Below are positions 1 to 7,582 of a stretch of 20,744 nucleotides of DNA, one piece after another. The notes beneath the pieces were generated by a model that did no database searches, was not told where the DNA came from, and saw only the letters and a list, made by a program, of their open reading frames with translations. Source of the stretch: a virus; IMG/VR virus record IMGVR_UViG_3300027917_004202, positions 1 through 20,744 of that record. One strand, written 5' to 3'. The number at the start of each line of letters is the position of its first letter. Within the stretch, counting starts at the first letter, position 1. A program made the position numbers and the translations under genes.

Positions 1-397
1 ATTTTGACGATTTTTGACCCGGATCACCCATATTATCAGGCATTGATTTGATTTGTTTTTGACGGGTGCGTTGTGCTGCAGCACCGCCGACGGCCGTTAG
101 CAAACCTTCACCCAGATTCCACCAATCCATGGGGGTTGCTTTCCCCTCAGCAAATCTCATCATTTGCTTTTCTCTTTCACGACCTTCACCTGGAGGATTG
201 ACATACCCTTGTTCCATGGTGGGTCGATTCATTTCAGCAAAAAACTCTTTTTCAAACTCTACCGGCATTGCAAGTTTGATGCGCGACTTATCAGTATCTG
301 ACAATCCCTGGTATTGACTAAACGCCCTGTCCGGATTGAGACGATACAACTTTTGAAGTTGAATGACTTCTTGTGGAGTTTTCTTATCTTCTGGCAT
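1..397 (-). CDS. Unrecognised protein, C-terminus cut by window edge
   Basis: An open frame of 132 codons starts with ATG at 397 and runs off the left edge without a stop. The start is well supported: AAAGGAGA lies 5 bases upstream and overlaps the endolysin stop codon. The protein begins MPEDKKTPQEVIQLQKLYRL, is mostly polar and charged, and has a short Gly/Ala-rich, mildly hydrophobic stretch (about residues 98-108, LLTAVGGAAA) followed by a basic segment. It shows no signal peptide and no motif I recognise. Its place directly after holin-like and endolysin genes in the same transcript would fit a further virion or lysis protein, but this is inference from position only. That the frame is real rests on the ribosome site and tight packing; the function is unknown. 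Confidence 0.75.
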   Translation of the reverse strand, partial: MPEDKKTPQEVIQLQKLYRLNPDRAFSQYQGLSDTDKSRIKLAMPVEFEKEFFAEMNRPTMEQGYVNPPGEGREREKQMMRFAEGKATPMDWWNLGEGLLTAVGGAAAQRTRQKQIKSMPDNMGDPGQKSSK

Positions 398-402
398 TTG
401 AA

Positions 403-410
403 TCTCCTTT
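403..410 (-). promoter_or_regulatory. Strong ribosome binding site for the left-edge gene
   Basis: The minus strand reads AAAGGAGA, then 5 bases, then ATG at 397. It is one of the best Shine-Dalgarno matches in the window. It overlaps the TAA stop of the endolysin gene, so translation of the next gene may be partly coupled to endolysin translation. Confidence 0.7.
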
Positions 411-786
411 ACCAGGTGGCCGAACGACCCACTCGCCTATCGACATGGGTGAATGAGGCGTATGAACCCAGGCCTTTGATGCCCAGTTCCACTCGCAGTT
501 TTGTGTTTGACAGTGCCTTCTGCACCTCTTGTGGTGTCAGACCCTTCACCCTGATGTCGGCCGCATAGCCGAGCAGGTGTTGAGACTTTTTGGCGCCACC
601 GCAGGCCCTGTTATGTTTGAGACAGCGAACCCCGCTGATGATGGTGATGGGGGCACCGTCGAAATGGGCGCGAATGCCTTCCAGTAGTTGGGCCGTGAGT
701 GTCAGCGCTTCGACGAAGTCCTTCTCAGTGCCGCACCCACATTTGCAGGCGAACTCTTTCAGTTGGAAGTGTGGTGTCAGTTGCAT
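409..786 (-). CDS. Endolysin, M15-family peptidase
   Basis: A 125-residue zinc peptidase of the M15 type (D-Ala-D-Ala carboxypeptidase / L-Ala-D-Glu endopeptidase superfamily) that would cleave peptide crosslinks of peptidoglycan at the end of infection. The N-terminus carries the FxCxCGCG pattern (Cys14, Cys16, Cys18) common in this subfamily. The zinc-site signature SQHLLGYAAD gives His70 and Asp77, and the C-terminal THVDRR gives His114 and Asp116. The protein ends with the R-x-A-x-W tail typical of these short enzymes, so it looks complete. There is no signal peptide and no cell-wall-binding domain, so export would depend on a holin. Its ATG overlaps the stop of the holin-like gene (TAATG), which supports the start and the lysis pairing. 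M15 assignment is confident; exact bond specificity is not known. Confidence 0.93.
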   Translation of the reverse strand: MQLTPHFQLKEFACKCGCGTEKDFVEALTLTAQLLEGIRAHFDGAPITIISGVRCLKHNRACGGAKKSQHLLGYAADIRVKGLTPQEVQKALSNTKLRVELGIKGLGSYASFTHVDRRVGRSATW

Positions 787-1019
787 TAGTGTCCCTTCAG
801 TTTGTCAAGTCTGATTTCCACCTGACTATCCTCAAGTTTGGTTAGCCGAGTTTCGAGACCATCGATGCGTTTCTCGAGTGCATCGAACTTGATAGTGGAA
901 GTGGCAATGAAGGTGCTGAGTTGGCCCTTGATTTCACCAAGCAGACCGCTCAACTTCCACCCAAATCCACCGATGATGCTTAGACCTGTGACTATGGCCA
1001 CGATTTGTTCAAATGTCAT
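786..1019 (-). CDS. Holin-like small membrane protein with coiled coil
   Basis: The start chosen gives 77 residues (MTFEQIVAIV...). That ATG overlaps the stop of the upstream 1192-residue gene as TAATG, the pattern used at four other junctions; an in-frame ATG at 1061 would add 14 polar residues inside the upstream gene and is less likely. Residues about 5-28 form one hydrophobic, Gly-containing membrane segment. Residues about 40-75 are heptad-like and charged (DALEKRIDGLETRLTKLED), predicting a coiled coil. Position directly before the endolysin, with stop/start overlap, suggests a holin that lets the endolysin reach the wall. No holin family is recognised by sequence; a spanin-like or membrane-anchored regulator would also fit one membrane segment plus coiled coil. 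Confidence 0.7.
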   Translation of the reverse strand: MTFEQIVAIVTGLSIIGGFGWKLSGLLGEIKGQLSTFIATSTIKFDALEKRIDGLETRLTKLEDSQVEIRLDKLKGH

Positions 1020-4000
1020 TACTTCCTCGCCTGTGTCTCGATGCCGAACTTGTTCTCCCAATATGCATCCATATCCTCGATGCTGAGGGTGACGATGTCC
1101 TTCAGCTTCTCAGCTTCGTCCTCGGCCTTTGCCAGTGCCTCGTTGTCGCCCATCCTTTCGGCCAGTTGGGCTTTTCGCTTGGCCTTCCACTTGCCGATGA
1201 CCGTCTCCATCTCTCGCTGCACACCGCGCTTGAAGCGTTGGTACTGGTCCTGGGTGTTTATCGTCTGGTAGCCGAGACCGATGACATTTCTGATGTGCCA
1301 GTCGAGAGCACTCTCGGCAGCCTTCATACCCGGCTCCACTTGACGGAACCTCTCGTTGGCTCCCTCACCAAAAACGAAAGCTCGGGCCGGGCCAGGCACG
1401 TACGCCTTGACGAAGTCCATTGGGTCGAACCGCTTTCCCTGTTCGTCAGCGTCGAGTGCTCGGGTGAAGACATCGAGCATAATACCACCACCGAGGCCAA
1501 CGAGTTTGAGAATAGTTGGAGCGAAGTCACGTTTGGTTGTGGCTTCCCGTTGCAGGCGTTTCATTAGCAGCGCGAACTCGGCGCCCTGTGGATCGGCGGC
1601 CTTGAACTTCTCGATGTCGCTTTCGGTGAAGCCATCGGTGAAGTTGGAGGCCAGGTCGAGCAGGCTGAGGGTGGGTTCCAGGAAGTTGGCTGAGGAGTAG
1701 CGGGCCACACCCACCTGGGCCGGGTTGCCGAGCGATTTGAAGGCCAGGGTGGCCGGGTTCTTCGGGTCGTAGGACATCATTCGGGCCATTTCGGGGTTCG
1801 AGACCGCCTCGTCCCTGGTGGCGGCAATCAGTCCAGCCCTCTTGATGCCGAGCAGGGCAGCGTCTGTTATGAGTTTGGCGTTGGCCGAGGCGCTGTTGGT
1901 GACGATATTGGTCGGGCTCTTCAGCACCGCCGACATCAGACCCTGTTTGACGAACGGAATGTCCAGAGCCTTGAAGCCCCAGGTGTAAAAGGGAGAACCA
2001 GCGCCGATGGCCGGTGCCTTTCTCAACTCGGTGATGAATGCCGGCACCCGACTGTAGTCGAAGTAGTAGGCATCCATTTGGTTTTTGGCGTAGCGAGCCA
2101 GCAGGTCGTTGAGTGCCGGGGTGGAGATGGGCTTGGGAATGCCCACCTTTTTGCCCAGACTGACCTTTTGCATTAGTAGGCCGGTGCCTTTCCGTGTGAT
2201 TCTGACGCTCACATTGGGAGACACGGGCACCTGCATGAACTGTCCGTCTGTCAGCGAGTTCGCGATGTCCTTGGCTTTCTTCCATTCTTTGAAGCCACCG
2301 CTGACACGATAGATGTTGTCGCCCATTTGCATAAGCTCGCCACCTTTTTCGGCAAGAAAGTCAAAAGGCTTTCCGACTGTGCCTGCCACGACATTTTCCA
2401 GCGCTGAGGCTGCTTCAACATCTGCCTTGATGACATTGGCTTCGAACAGGCCAGCGCGGCGAGCTGAGGCCAGGTATTGCTGTTGTTCGGGCGACAGCAG
2501 TTTGGCCTTGTCTTTGCCGCGGGTGAGGGCGTAGCGCAGCACATTGGCGAAGGGCAGCTCACCGTAGGCCACCGATGTCGCCACCTCGTTGCCGATGACG
2601 TTATTGACCATTGCCTTGGGATTGATGGGCAGTGCCACCTTCTTGGGAATGTCTGAAAGCAGAGTTTTCGCAGGCTCAAGAAGAGCACTCCACTGGCTTT
2701 GCTTGACAAAAGTCTTGGACCCTTCGAGCCATCCCTTGATGGCGGGATTGACAAGACCACTGATGCTCGTTCTGCCGTAGTCGATGATGGGGTCCAAACG
2801 ATTGACGTGAGCAATGGCCTTTTCCACAGCGGCGGCATTGTCAGGCGTTCTCAGGCTATTTATCTGCGCGATGAGTTCTTCTTTGGAGGTGGCACCTGTT
2901 GGTTGAGATGCCCGAATGAAGTTGGGTAGTGGCTTTCCTTCGGCAGCGGCCTCGACCAATGCCTCCGCTGTTTCCGTCATACCACCACCTTCGCCTTTAG
3001 TGATGCCTTGTTTGGCGACGGGCTCGCTCTTGGGTTTGATGAAGTTGGAAAACTCTTCGTCTAACAGTTGGCCTTGACGACCTGACTGCAGCTGTCGTCT
3101 GATATCCTGCACCGATTGTTTGTACAGTCTTTCCTGCACTTTGGCGTCTAATGCGCCACCTGCTGCCTCTGTTGCGTCTGCAATCTTTTTATTGACTGTG
3201 TTTTTTACCAATGCCAACATTTCAGCAGCGTTCAGGTCCTCAAGTTTTCCTCGATTTCCTGGTGCATTTGTCAGTGCTTGCACTTCATTGAATACCTTCT
3301 GACCGATGGCCTCTGCCTCTGCCGCTTGTTCCGCAGTCAGGACAAACGGAACCGGTTCTTCGGGTCGAGTTAGCGGAACCTTCTTCTTATCGGTAGCCGG
3401 TTGCCTGAACCCAAAACGCTCAGTCGCGACAGCTGGAGACGGAGGTGCGGTCGATGTTGTGGCGCGCGGGACTGAGGATGTCTCATCACCGAACTCGGCC
3501 TCGATTCGTTTGCCAGTGGTGATGAGTTCGTCGAGCAGGACATTGGCCTCAGGAGAGCCGGTCTCCAATGCATCGATGGTGCCGCGGTATGTATCTTGTG
3601 TCAGCCGCTTGAACTTTTCCCATTTGGGACCGCTGAATGGGATTTTGGTGGCCTTGACCCGTTCCAGCACCTCAGCCGCTCGAGCTGCGGCCGCTGTGCC
3701 TCGGGTCGCATTGGCAGCCGTCATAGCCAGCGGTACCAGTGTCAGAGCTGTGGTGAAGGGAGCTGTCTGAGCTGTCTCGATGGGATTGCGCACCGCTTCG
3801 ATGGCCTGAGTGGCCACGGCTGCAGGTAGGGCACGACCCAGAGCCTCACCGGCCTTGACCAGATCGACAGGCTTTTTGGGATCCGCCTCTTCCACCTGGG
3901 TGCCAATGAGAACCGTGCCGACAAGATTAGCCAGACCACCGACAACGACTGCCACATCCTGAGCCAGTCCGCTGACGAAGCCGTCCTCCTTTCGCTGCGC

Positions 4001-4597
4001 TCTCGTCTTGGCCAGCTCCTCTCGGGTGGCCTCCATTGTGCGCAGCGTCTCTTCCTCACCCTTCCGAATGGCGGCCAAGCGAGCAGCGCCGGGCACACCG
4101 GGCACGTAGGGCAGCAAGCTCTCAGCCACCTTCTCGCCTAGTCCTTTGACGGCACCACCGACAAACTCAGCTGTTTCAACAGGAGCCCTGAGAAGACCAC
4201 CCTTTCTGACGAAGCGGGTGTCGGGCACAGCCTGGGTTTGTGCTGCTGTCGGAACTGAGGGTGCCGGGCCGGCCTCTTCAGGCATTGGTACCGCATCCAT
4301 CTCTGCGGCGATCTGTCTCTCTTCAGGAGTTTCGGCCACATCACGAGGTGTGGGCATCATAGGCACGGGCACACCTTCCACCGTCTCCACCGGTTTCAGT
4401 GCCTCCGGTGAGAGGAAGGGTAGGGCACCTGCGACTGTCTCGCCCGTTTTTCGGGTACGTGCTTTGGCCAGAGCATCGTTGTAGTCGAGATCGATGTCAT
4501 CACGCTTGAAGCCGATTTTGCTGAACCTGGCAGCAATGTCGGCATCGCTGAAACCTGCATCTCTGGCTTCCTGCAGTTTTTGTCTGAGGGTTGGCAT
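1019..4597 (-). CDS. Very large virion protein, probable internal/ejection protein
   Basis: A 1192-residue protein, the largest here. The first 40 residues contain a compact helical motif (EARDAGFSDADIAARFSKIGF), of a kind I associate with the N-termini of large podovirus virion proteins. A Pro/Ala/Glu-rich linker follows (about 60-125). Residues about 208-232 and 280-297 are strongly hydrophobic and could insert in a membrane. The middle is Lys/Glu/Ala-rich. The C-terminal half is better ordered and includes an Asn/Gly-rich patch (NPKAMVNNVIGN, about 657-668) and YYFDYSR...SPFYTWGFK (about 844-872), which resembles a module I recall from very large phage polyvalent or structural proteins. 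No enzyme motif is seen. It follows two Ala-rich coiled-coil genes, with its ATG 2 bases past the preceding stop, so I infer a DNA-ejection role like T7 gp15/gp16 or P22 gp16/gp20. The role is inference; the coding call is firm. Confidence 0.9.
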   Translation of the reverse strand: MPTLRQKLQEARDAGFSDADIAARFSKIGFKRDDIDLDYNDALAKARTRKTGETVAGALPFLSPEALKPVETVEGVPVPMMPTPRDVAETPEERQIAAEMDAVPMPEEAGPAPSVPTAAQTQAVPDTRFVRKGGLLRAPVETAEFVGGAVKGLGEKVAESLLPYVPGVPGAARLAAIRKGEEETLRTMEATREELAKTRAQRKEDGFVSGLAQDVAVVVGGLANLVGTVLIGTQVEEADPKKPVDLVKAGEALGRALPAAVATQAIEAVRNPIETAQTAPFTTALTLVPLAMTAANATRGTAAAARAAEVLERVKATKIPFSGPKWEKFKRLTQDTYRGTIDALETGSPEANVLLDELITTGKRIEAEFGDETSSVPRATTSTAPPSPAVATERFGFRQPATDKKKVPLTRPEEPVPFVLTAEQAAEAEAIGQKVFNEVQALTNAPGNRGKLEDLNAAEMLALVKNTVNKKIADATEAAGGALDAKVQERLYKQSVQDIRRQLQSGRQGQLLDEEFSNFIKPKSEPVAKQGITKGEGGGMTETAEALVEAAAEGKPLPNFIRASQPTGATSKEELIAQINSLRTPDNAAAVEKAIAHVNRLDPIIDYGRTSISGLVNPAIKGWLEGSKTFVKQSQWSALLEPAKTLLSDIPKKVALPINPKAMVNNVIGNEVATSVAYGELPFANVLRYALTRGKDKAKLLSPEQQQYLASARRAGLFEANVIKADVEAASALENVVAGTVGKPFDFLAEKGGELMQMGDNIYRVSGGFKEWKKAKDIANSLTDGQFMQVPVSPNVSVRITRKGTGLLMQKVSLGKKVGIPKPISTPALNDLLARYAKNQMDAYYFDYSRVPAFITELRKAPAIGAGSPFYTWGFKALDIPFVKQGLMSAVLKSPTNIVTNSASANAKLITDAALLGIKRAGLIAATRDEAVSNPEMARMMSYDPKNPATLAFKSLGNPAQVGVARYSSANFLEPTLSLLDLASNFTDGFTESDIEKFKAADPQGAEFALLMKRLQREATTKRDFAPTILKLVGLGGGIMLDVFTRALDADEQGKRFDPMDFVKAYVPGPARAFVFGEGANERFRQVEPGMKAAESALDWHIRNVIGLGYQTINTQDQYQRFKRGVQREMETVIGKWKAKRKAQLAERMGDNEALAKAEDEAEKLKDIVTLSIEDMDAYWENKFGIETQARK

Positions 4598-4599
4598 TC

Positions 4600-6915
4600 T
4601 TACTCCGGAAGAAGTTCGTCTAGTGATTTACCGGCCGGCTTTGTAGGTACAGCAGGTGCAGCAGGTTTGGCAGCAGGAGCCGGAGCTGCAGGTGCAGTTC
4701 CGCCGCGCCTTTTCCTCAAGGTGCGCTTGATGTCCTCGACACCAGCCGCACGATCCTCCAGCAGACGAGCCTTGTTGGCCTGACACTCAGCAATGATATT
4801 GAGCTGTTCGGTTTTCTCACCGGGGATTGAGGCCAGGCGTGCCTGAGCTCTCTGGTAGTCGGCATTCGCCTTGTCCCACTTGGCCTTTTCTTGGGCATAG
4901 GCGCGCATTCTCTGAGACGACTGAACGGTGGGAAGTGTGGGTTCCGCTCCCGGGCTTTTGACGCGGGCGAGCTCTCTCTCTTCGCTTTCGAGTTCCCGGT
5001 GGCGTGTCCGAGCCTGGGTCTCCACTTGGTAGTTGAATGTGATGCTGTCTTTCTGGTTTTGCCTGACCTTTTTGAGGGCGGCACCGACACCGCGACCGGC
5101 CTTTCTGGCTCGCATCAGGGCAGCTTTTGCTCTGTCGAGTTCTGCGAAGGCGGAGGCTCGGGACTTGAAGGCTTTGGCCAGTTCGGCCTCGGTCTTCGCA
5201 CCACGCATCACCCTCTCAGTCTCGGCCCTCTCGCCGGTGAGTTTCGCCTGCTGACGAAGTTGCTCAGCCCTGGCAATGGACAGTTGGGCTTGGGCCAGGT
5301 CCTTCTCAGTCTGTGTCACAATCTTCGGGAACAGGTTCGAGACCAGCGCCATCTGTTGGGTGGATGCTTGTGTGGGACCGCCGAAGCCCAGGGCCTCGAA
5401 CAGGTTGGTGGCACGACGCTCCGGACGCAACACCTGTTGAGCGGCAGCCAGCACCAGCGCCTGCTTCTCTCTCGTGTCAGCCATCCGGGCAGCAGCGTAG
5501 ATACCGGCCGGAGTGCTGAGGTCGAAGCCTGTCATCTCGGGTTGGGCCTCAGTTTCAGCCGGCATCGTTTCACGACCAAGCAGACCCAGTGTTTCTGCCT
5601 GAGACACTGTCACCGGTGCCTCGGTGGGACCGACGCGTTGGGCGCGCAGCAACTGAAGCTCGTAGTTCTCGTAGTCAGTGCGTCCCGGTTTGGCTTCCAG
5701 CGCTGCAATCCGTTCCGCCACCAGTTCAGCGGGACCACGCTGCGTTTCGGAGGTCCTCTCTGGTGCTTCGGAAGTCTCAGCGGCCATAGTTGCCTCGGGG
5801 GCCTGTGTTTCCGGAGCTCGAGCGACCTCTGGGGCGGGTGCTGCGGGTGCTGTAGGTGTGACCCGACTGACCGAACCGACGGCACCCGGAGCCATTTCCT
5901 CCAGGAATGCCAGCAACTGTTGCTCAGCAGGGGTGGGATTGGGCTTCTGCAGAATGCGCATCTTGGCGTTATCGACGGCTTCCTGGCCCCTGTCGATGAT
6001 GGCATTACCGACGTTCGCCACCTCGGCAGAGAACTGGGGCGATGGCTCCATCTTGGCACCGGCACGAGCGCTTTCCAGCCGCTGTTGGGCTGTCGTCATT
6101 TCCCAGTCGAGACCAGCACCTTCCACCATTTTCTTAGCCTGCTGTTGCAGTTCCAGGAACATTGCACCCTGGCGGTTGGCCTCTTCTTGATTGCCTTCCT
6201 GCAGAGCGATGTCCCTGAGCTGGCGGTGACCCTCAGCCACACTCATCAGGCGCTTGGCCTCAGTTCCTGCTGCCTCTATCTCGGCCTCTCTGCCGCGGGC
6301 CATTTCAAGCTCGCCACGAGCGAATGCCTCACCGGCACGAGCCCTCTCCTCACGTGCCTGTCCGGCAGCCTCACGGGCCATTCCGGCCTCAATCTGGGCC
6401 AGACCCTGCTGCTCGGCCACAGTCGGTACCTTACGCTCGGCTTCCGAAATGGGTGCGGCGGGTTTGAGGGATGGCATAGCAGGAGCCGGTTGGGCTTTGG
6501 CCTGTGTCTCAAACTGAGACAGTCCCATTTCGTTGAGGCGTTCCCGCTGCCTGGGAGTGAGAGTGTCCAGGACAAAGCCCGGGACATTCATCGGACTGCC
6601 GTACTGCTTCAACACATTCTGAACGACACGGTCTTCCTGAAGGGCAGCCGACTGTGTCTGTTGTGTCAGACGAGCTTGTGCAGCCTGAGCCTTCAAGTCC
6701 TCGGGCGACGGCGTCAGTCCCTCACGAATGGCTGAGACTGCGCCCACAATGGCCGGAGACGAGATGATGCGCTCAGCCGTTCCGAGAACCGTATTGAACT
6801 GCTCAGCCGCAGAGGCTCTCGCCTTCGACTTCAACAGGCGCTCAGTGATTGCATCCACCCTGGCCGGATTGCGACGGTCAAGGTATTCGGATGTCGATGA
6901 GATAACTCTTGCCAT
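4600..6915 (-). CDS. Large Ala/Glu/Gln-rich coiled-coil virion protein
   Basis: A 771-residue protein dominated by Ala, Glu, Gln and Arg. Long helical, coiled-coil-like stretches lie at about 150-290 (EAEIEAAGTEAKRLMSVAEG) and about 520-720. They are separated by a Pro/Ala/Thr/Glu-rich linker near 345-395, and the C-terminal tail is Pro/Ala/Lys-rich, ending GKSLDELLPE. There is no membrane segment, no signal peptide and no enzyme motif. Composition and position between the 211- and 1192-residue genes match podovirus internal virion proteins that leave with the DNA. The start is supported by AAGGAAA about 8 bases upstream, and the next gene starts 2 bases after its stop. The biased composition produces a long open frame on the opposite strand, which I do not consider a gene. 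Exact function unknown. Confidence 0.9.
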   Translation of the reverse strand: MARVISSTSEYLDRRNPARVDAITERLLKSKARASAAEQFNTVLGTAERIISSPAIVGAVSAIREGLTPSPEDLKAQAAQARLTQQTQSAALQEDRVVQNVLKQYGSPMNVPGFVLDTLTPRQRERLNEMGLSQFETQAKAQPAPAMPSLKPAAPISEAERKVPTVAEQQGLAQIEAGMAREAAGQAREERARAGEAFARGELEMARGREAEIEAAGTEAKRLMSVAEGHRQLRDIALQEGNQEEANRQGAMFLELQQQAKKMVEGAGLDWEMTTAQQRLESARAGAKMEPSPQFSAEVANVGNAIIDRGQEAVDNAKMRILQKPNPTPAEQQLLAFLEEMAPGAVGSVSRVTPTAPAAPAPEVARAPETQAPEATMAAETSEAPERTSETQRGPAELVAERIAALEAKPGRTDYENYELQLLRAQRVGPTEAPVTVSQAETLGLLGRETMPAETEAQPEMTGFDLSTPAGIYAAARMADTREKQALVLAAAQQVLRPERRATNLFEALGFGGPTQASTQQMALVSNLFPKIVTQTEKDLAQAQLSIARAEQLRQQAKLTGERAETERVMRGAKTEAELAKAFKSRASAFAELDRAKAALMRARKAGRGVGAALKKVRQNQKDSITFNYQVETQARTRHRELESEERELARVKSPGAEPTLPTVQSSQRMRAYAQEKAKWDKANADYQRAQARLASIPGEKTEQLNIIAECQANKARLLEDRAAGVEDIKRTLRKRRGGTAPAAPAPAAKPAAPAVPTKPAGKSLDELLPE

Positions 6916-6926
6916 TGGTTGTTTCC

Positions 6927-7562
6927 TTAGATTGAGATTTCGGAGGGCATCTTGTTGGCATTGGCCCGGGCCGCAGCATTGATATAAACTTGCGCCTTTG
7001 CCGGGTTGGTCTCAGCATTTGCCAGGGCGATGAGCTCACGATACATTTGACGATAGTCGTCCTCAGATGTCCAGACCTTTCCGCGGTACTTGACCTCTAC
7101 GCCCTTGACAGCGGCGTAAGCCTCGGCGGCGCCGGCTGCACGCTCCTTCTCGGCCTGGAGAAGCTTTCCTTCCTCCAGAAGTCGTTGCGTTTTTGCCTGC
7201 GCAGCCTGTTGCTTGGCACCTGACAGCTGTTCCGCGAACTGCGACCTGAAAAGCTTCTCTTTGGTGGCAGCCTCACCTGCGGTGCCACGAGCCAGAGCCA
7301 GACCTCGTCCGCCTTCCACCAGGCCGCGCTGTGTGGCCAGAGCTTGGGCAGCACCACGACGAAGGCTCTCGATGGAGGCGGCTTCTTGTTTCTGAATGTC
7401 AGCAATGGCACCCGCAGCCGCCTGCTCCTCACCCAGAAGACCTTCCCTAATCTGCTTCTCGATGGCAGCTTCCTGCTCGTAAATGGATGTGTCAAATCCC
7501 ATTGGGACGACATACTCAACGCCACCGACGTTAACCTTTTTTCCCTGCACTCGTGTAGCCAT
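6927..7562 (-). CDS. Ala-rich helical protein, probable small internal virion protein
   Basis: A 211-residue protein. The first 25 residues look like a short beta segment (KKVNVGGVEYVVPMGFD). Residues about 28-160 form a long Ala/Glu/Gln/Lys-rich helix or coiled coil, interrupted by a Gly-rich turn (GLVEGGRGLALARGTAGEA, about 80-98). A compact C-terminal part contains WTSEDDYRQMYRELIALANAETN. The size resembles the smallest of the three internal ejection proteins of podoviruses (for example T7 gp14), and it heads the block of three such genes. Unlike T7 gp14 it shows no obvious membrane span. It lies 20 bases after the 613-residue gene and 11 bases before the 771-residue gene. The ribosome site is modest (AGAGG). 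The coding call is confident; the role is inferred from size, composition and order. Confidence 0.88.
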   Translation of the reverse strand: MATRVQGKKVNVGGVEYVVPMGFDTSIYEQEAAIEKQIREGLLGEEQAAAGAIADIQKQEAASIESLRRGAAQALATQRGLVEGGRGLALARGTAGEAATKEKLFRSQFAEQLSGAKQQAAQAKTQRLLEEGKLLQAEKERAAGAAEAYAAVKGVEVKYRGKVWTSEDDYRQMYRELIALANAETNPAKAQVYINAAARANANKMPSEISI

Positions 7563-7582
7563 AGAAATACCTCTTCTCTATC

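Noticed and set aside
1019-1061. Longer form of the holin-like protein starting at 1061
   Set aside because: The additional 14 residues are polar and charged and overlap the upstream gene by 43 bases. The internal ATG at 1019 forms the TAATG junction seen elsewhere.
1013-1567. A 184-codon plus-strand frame, with similar ones at 13272-13823 and 15454-16185
   Set aside because: All lie wholly or almost wholly inside confident minus-strand structural genes and have no ribosome site or protein features of their own.
4891-6735. A 614-codon open frame on the plus strand
   Set aside because: It is antisense to the 771-residue coiled-coil gene. Its product is a Leu/Ser/Gly/His-rich string with no domain, no ribosome site and no neighbours on that strand. 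The biased Ala/Glu/Gln/Arg codon use of the true gene explains the absence of stops.
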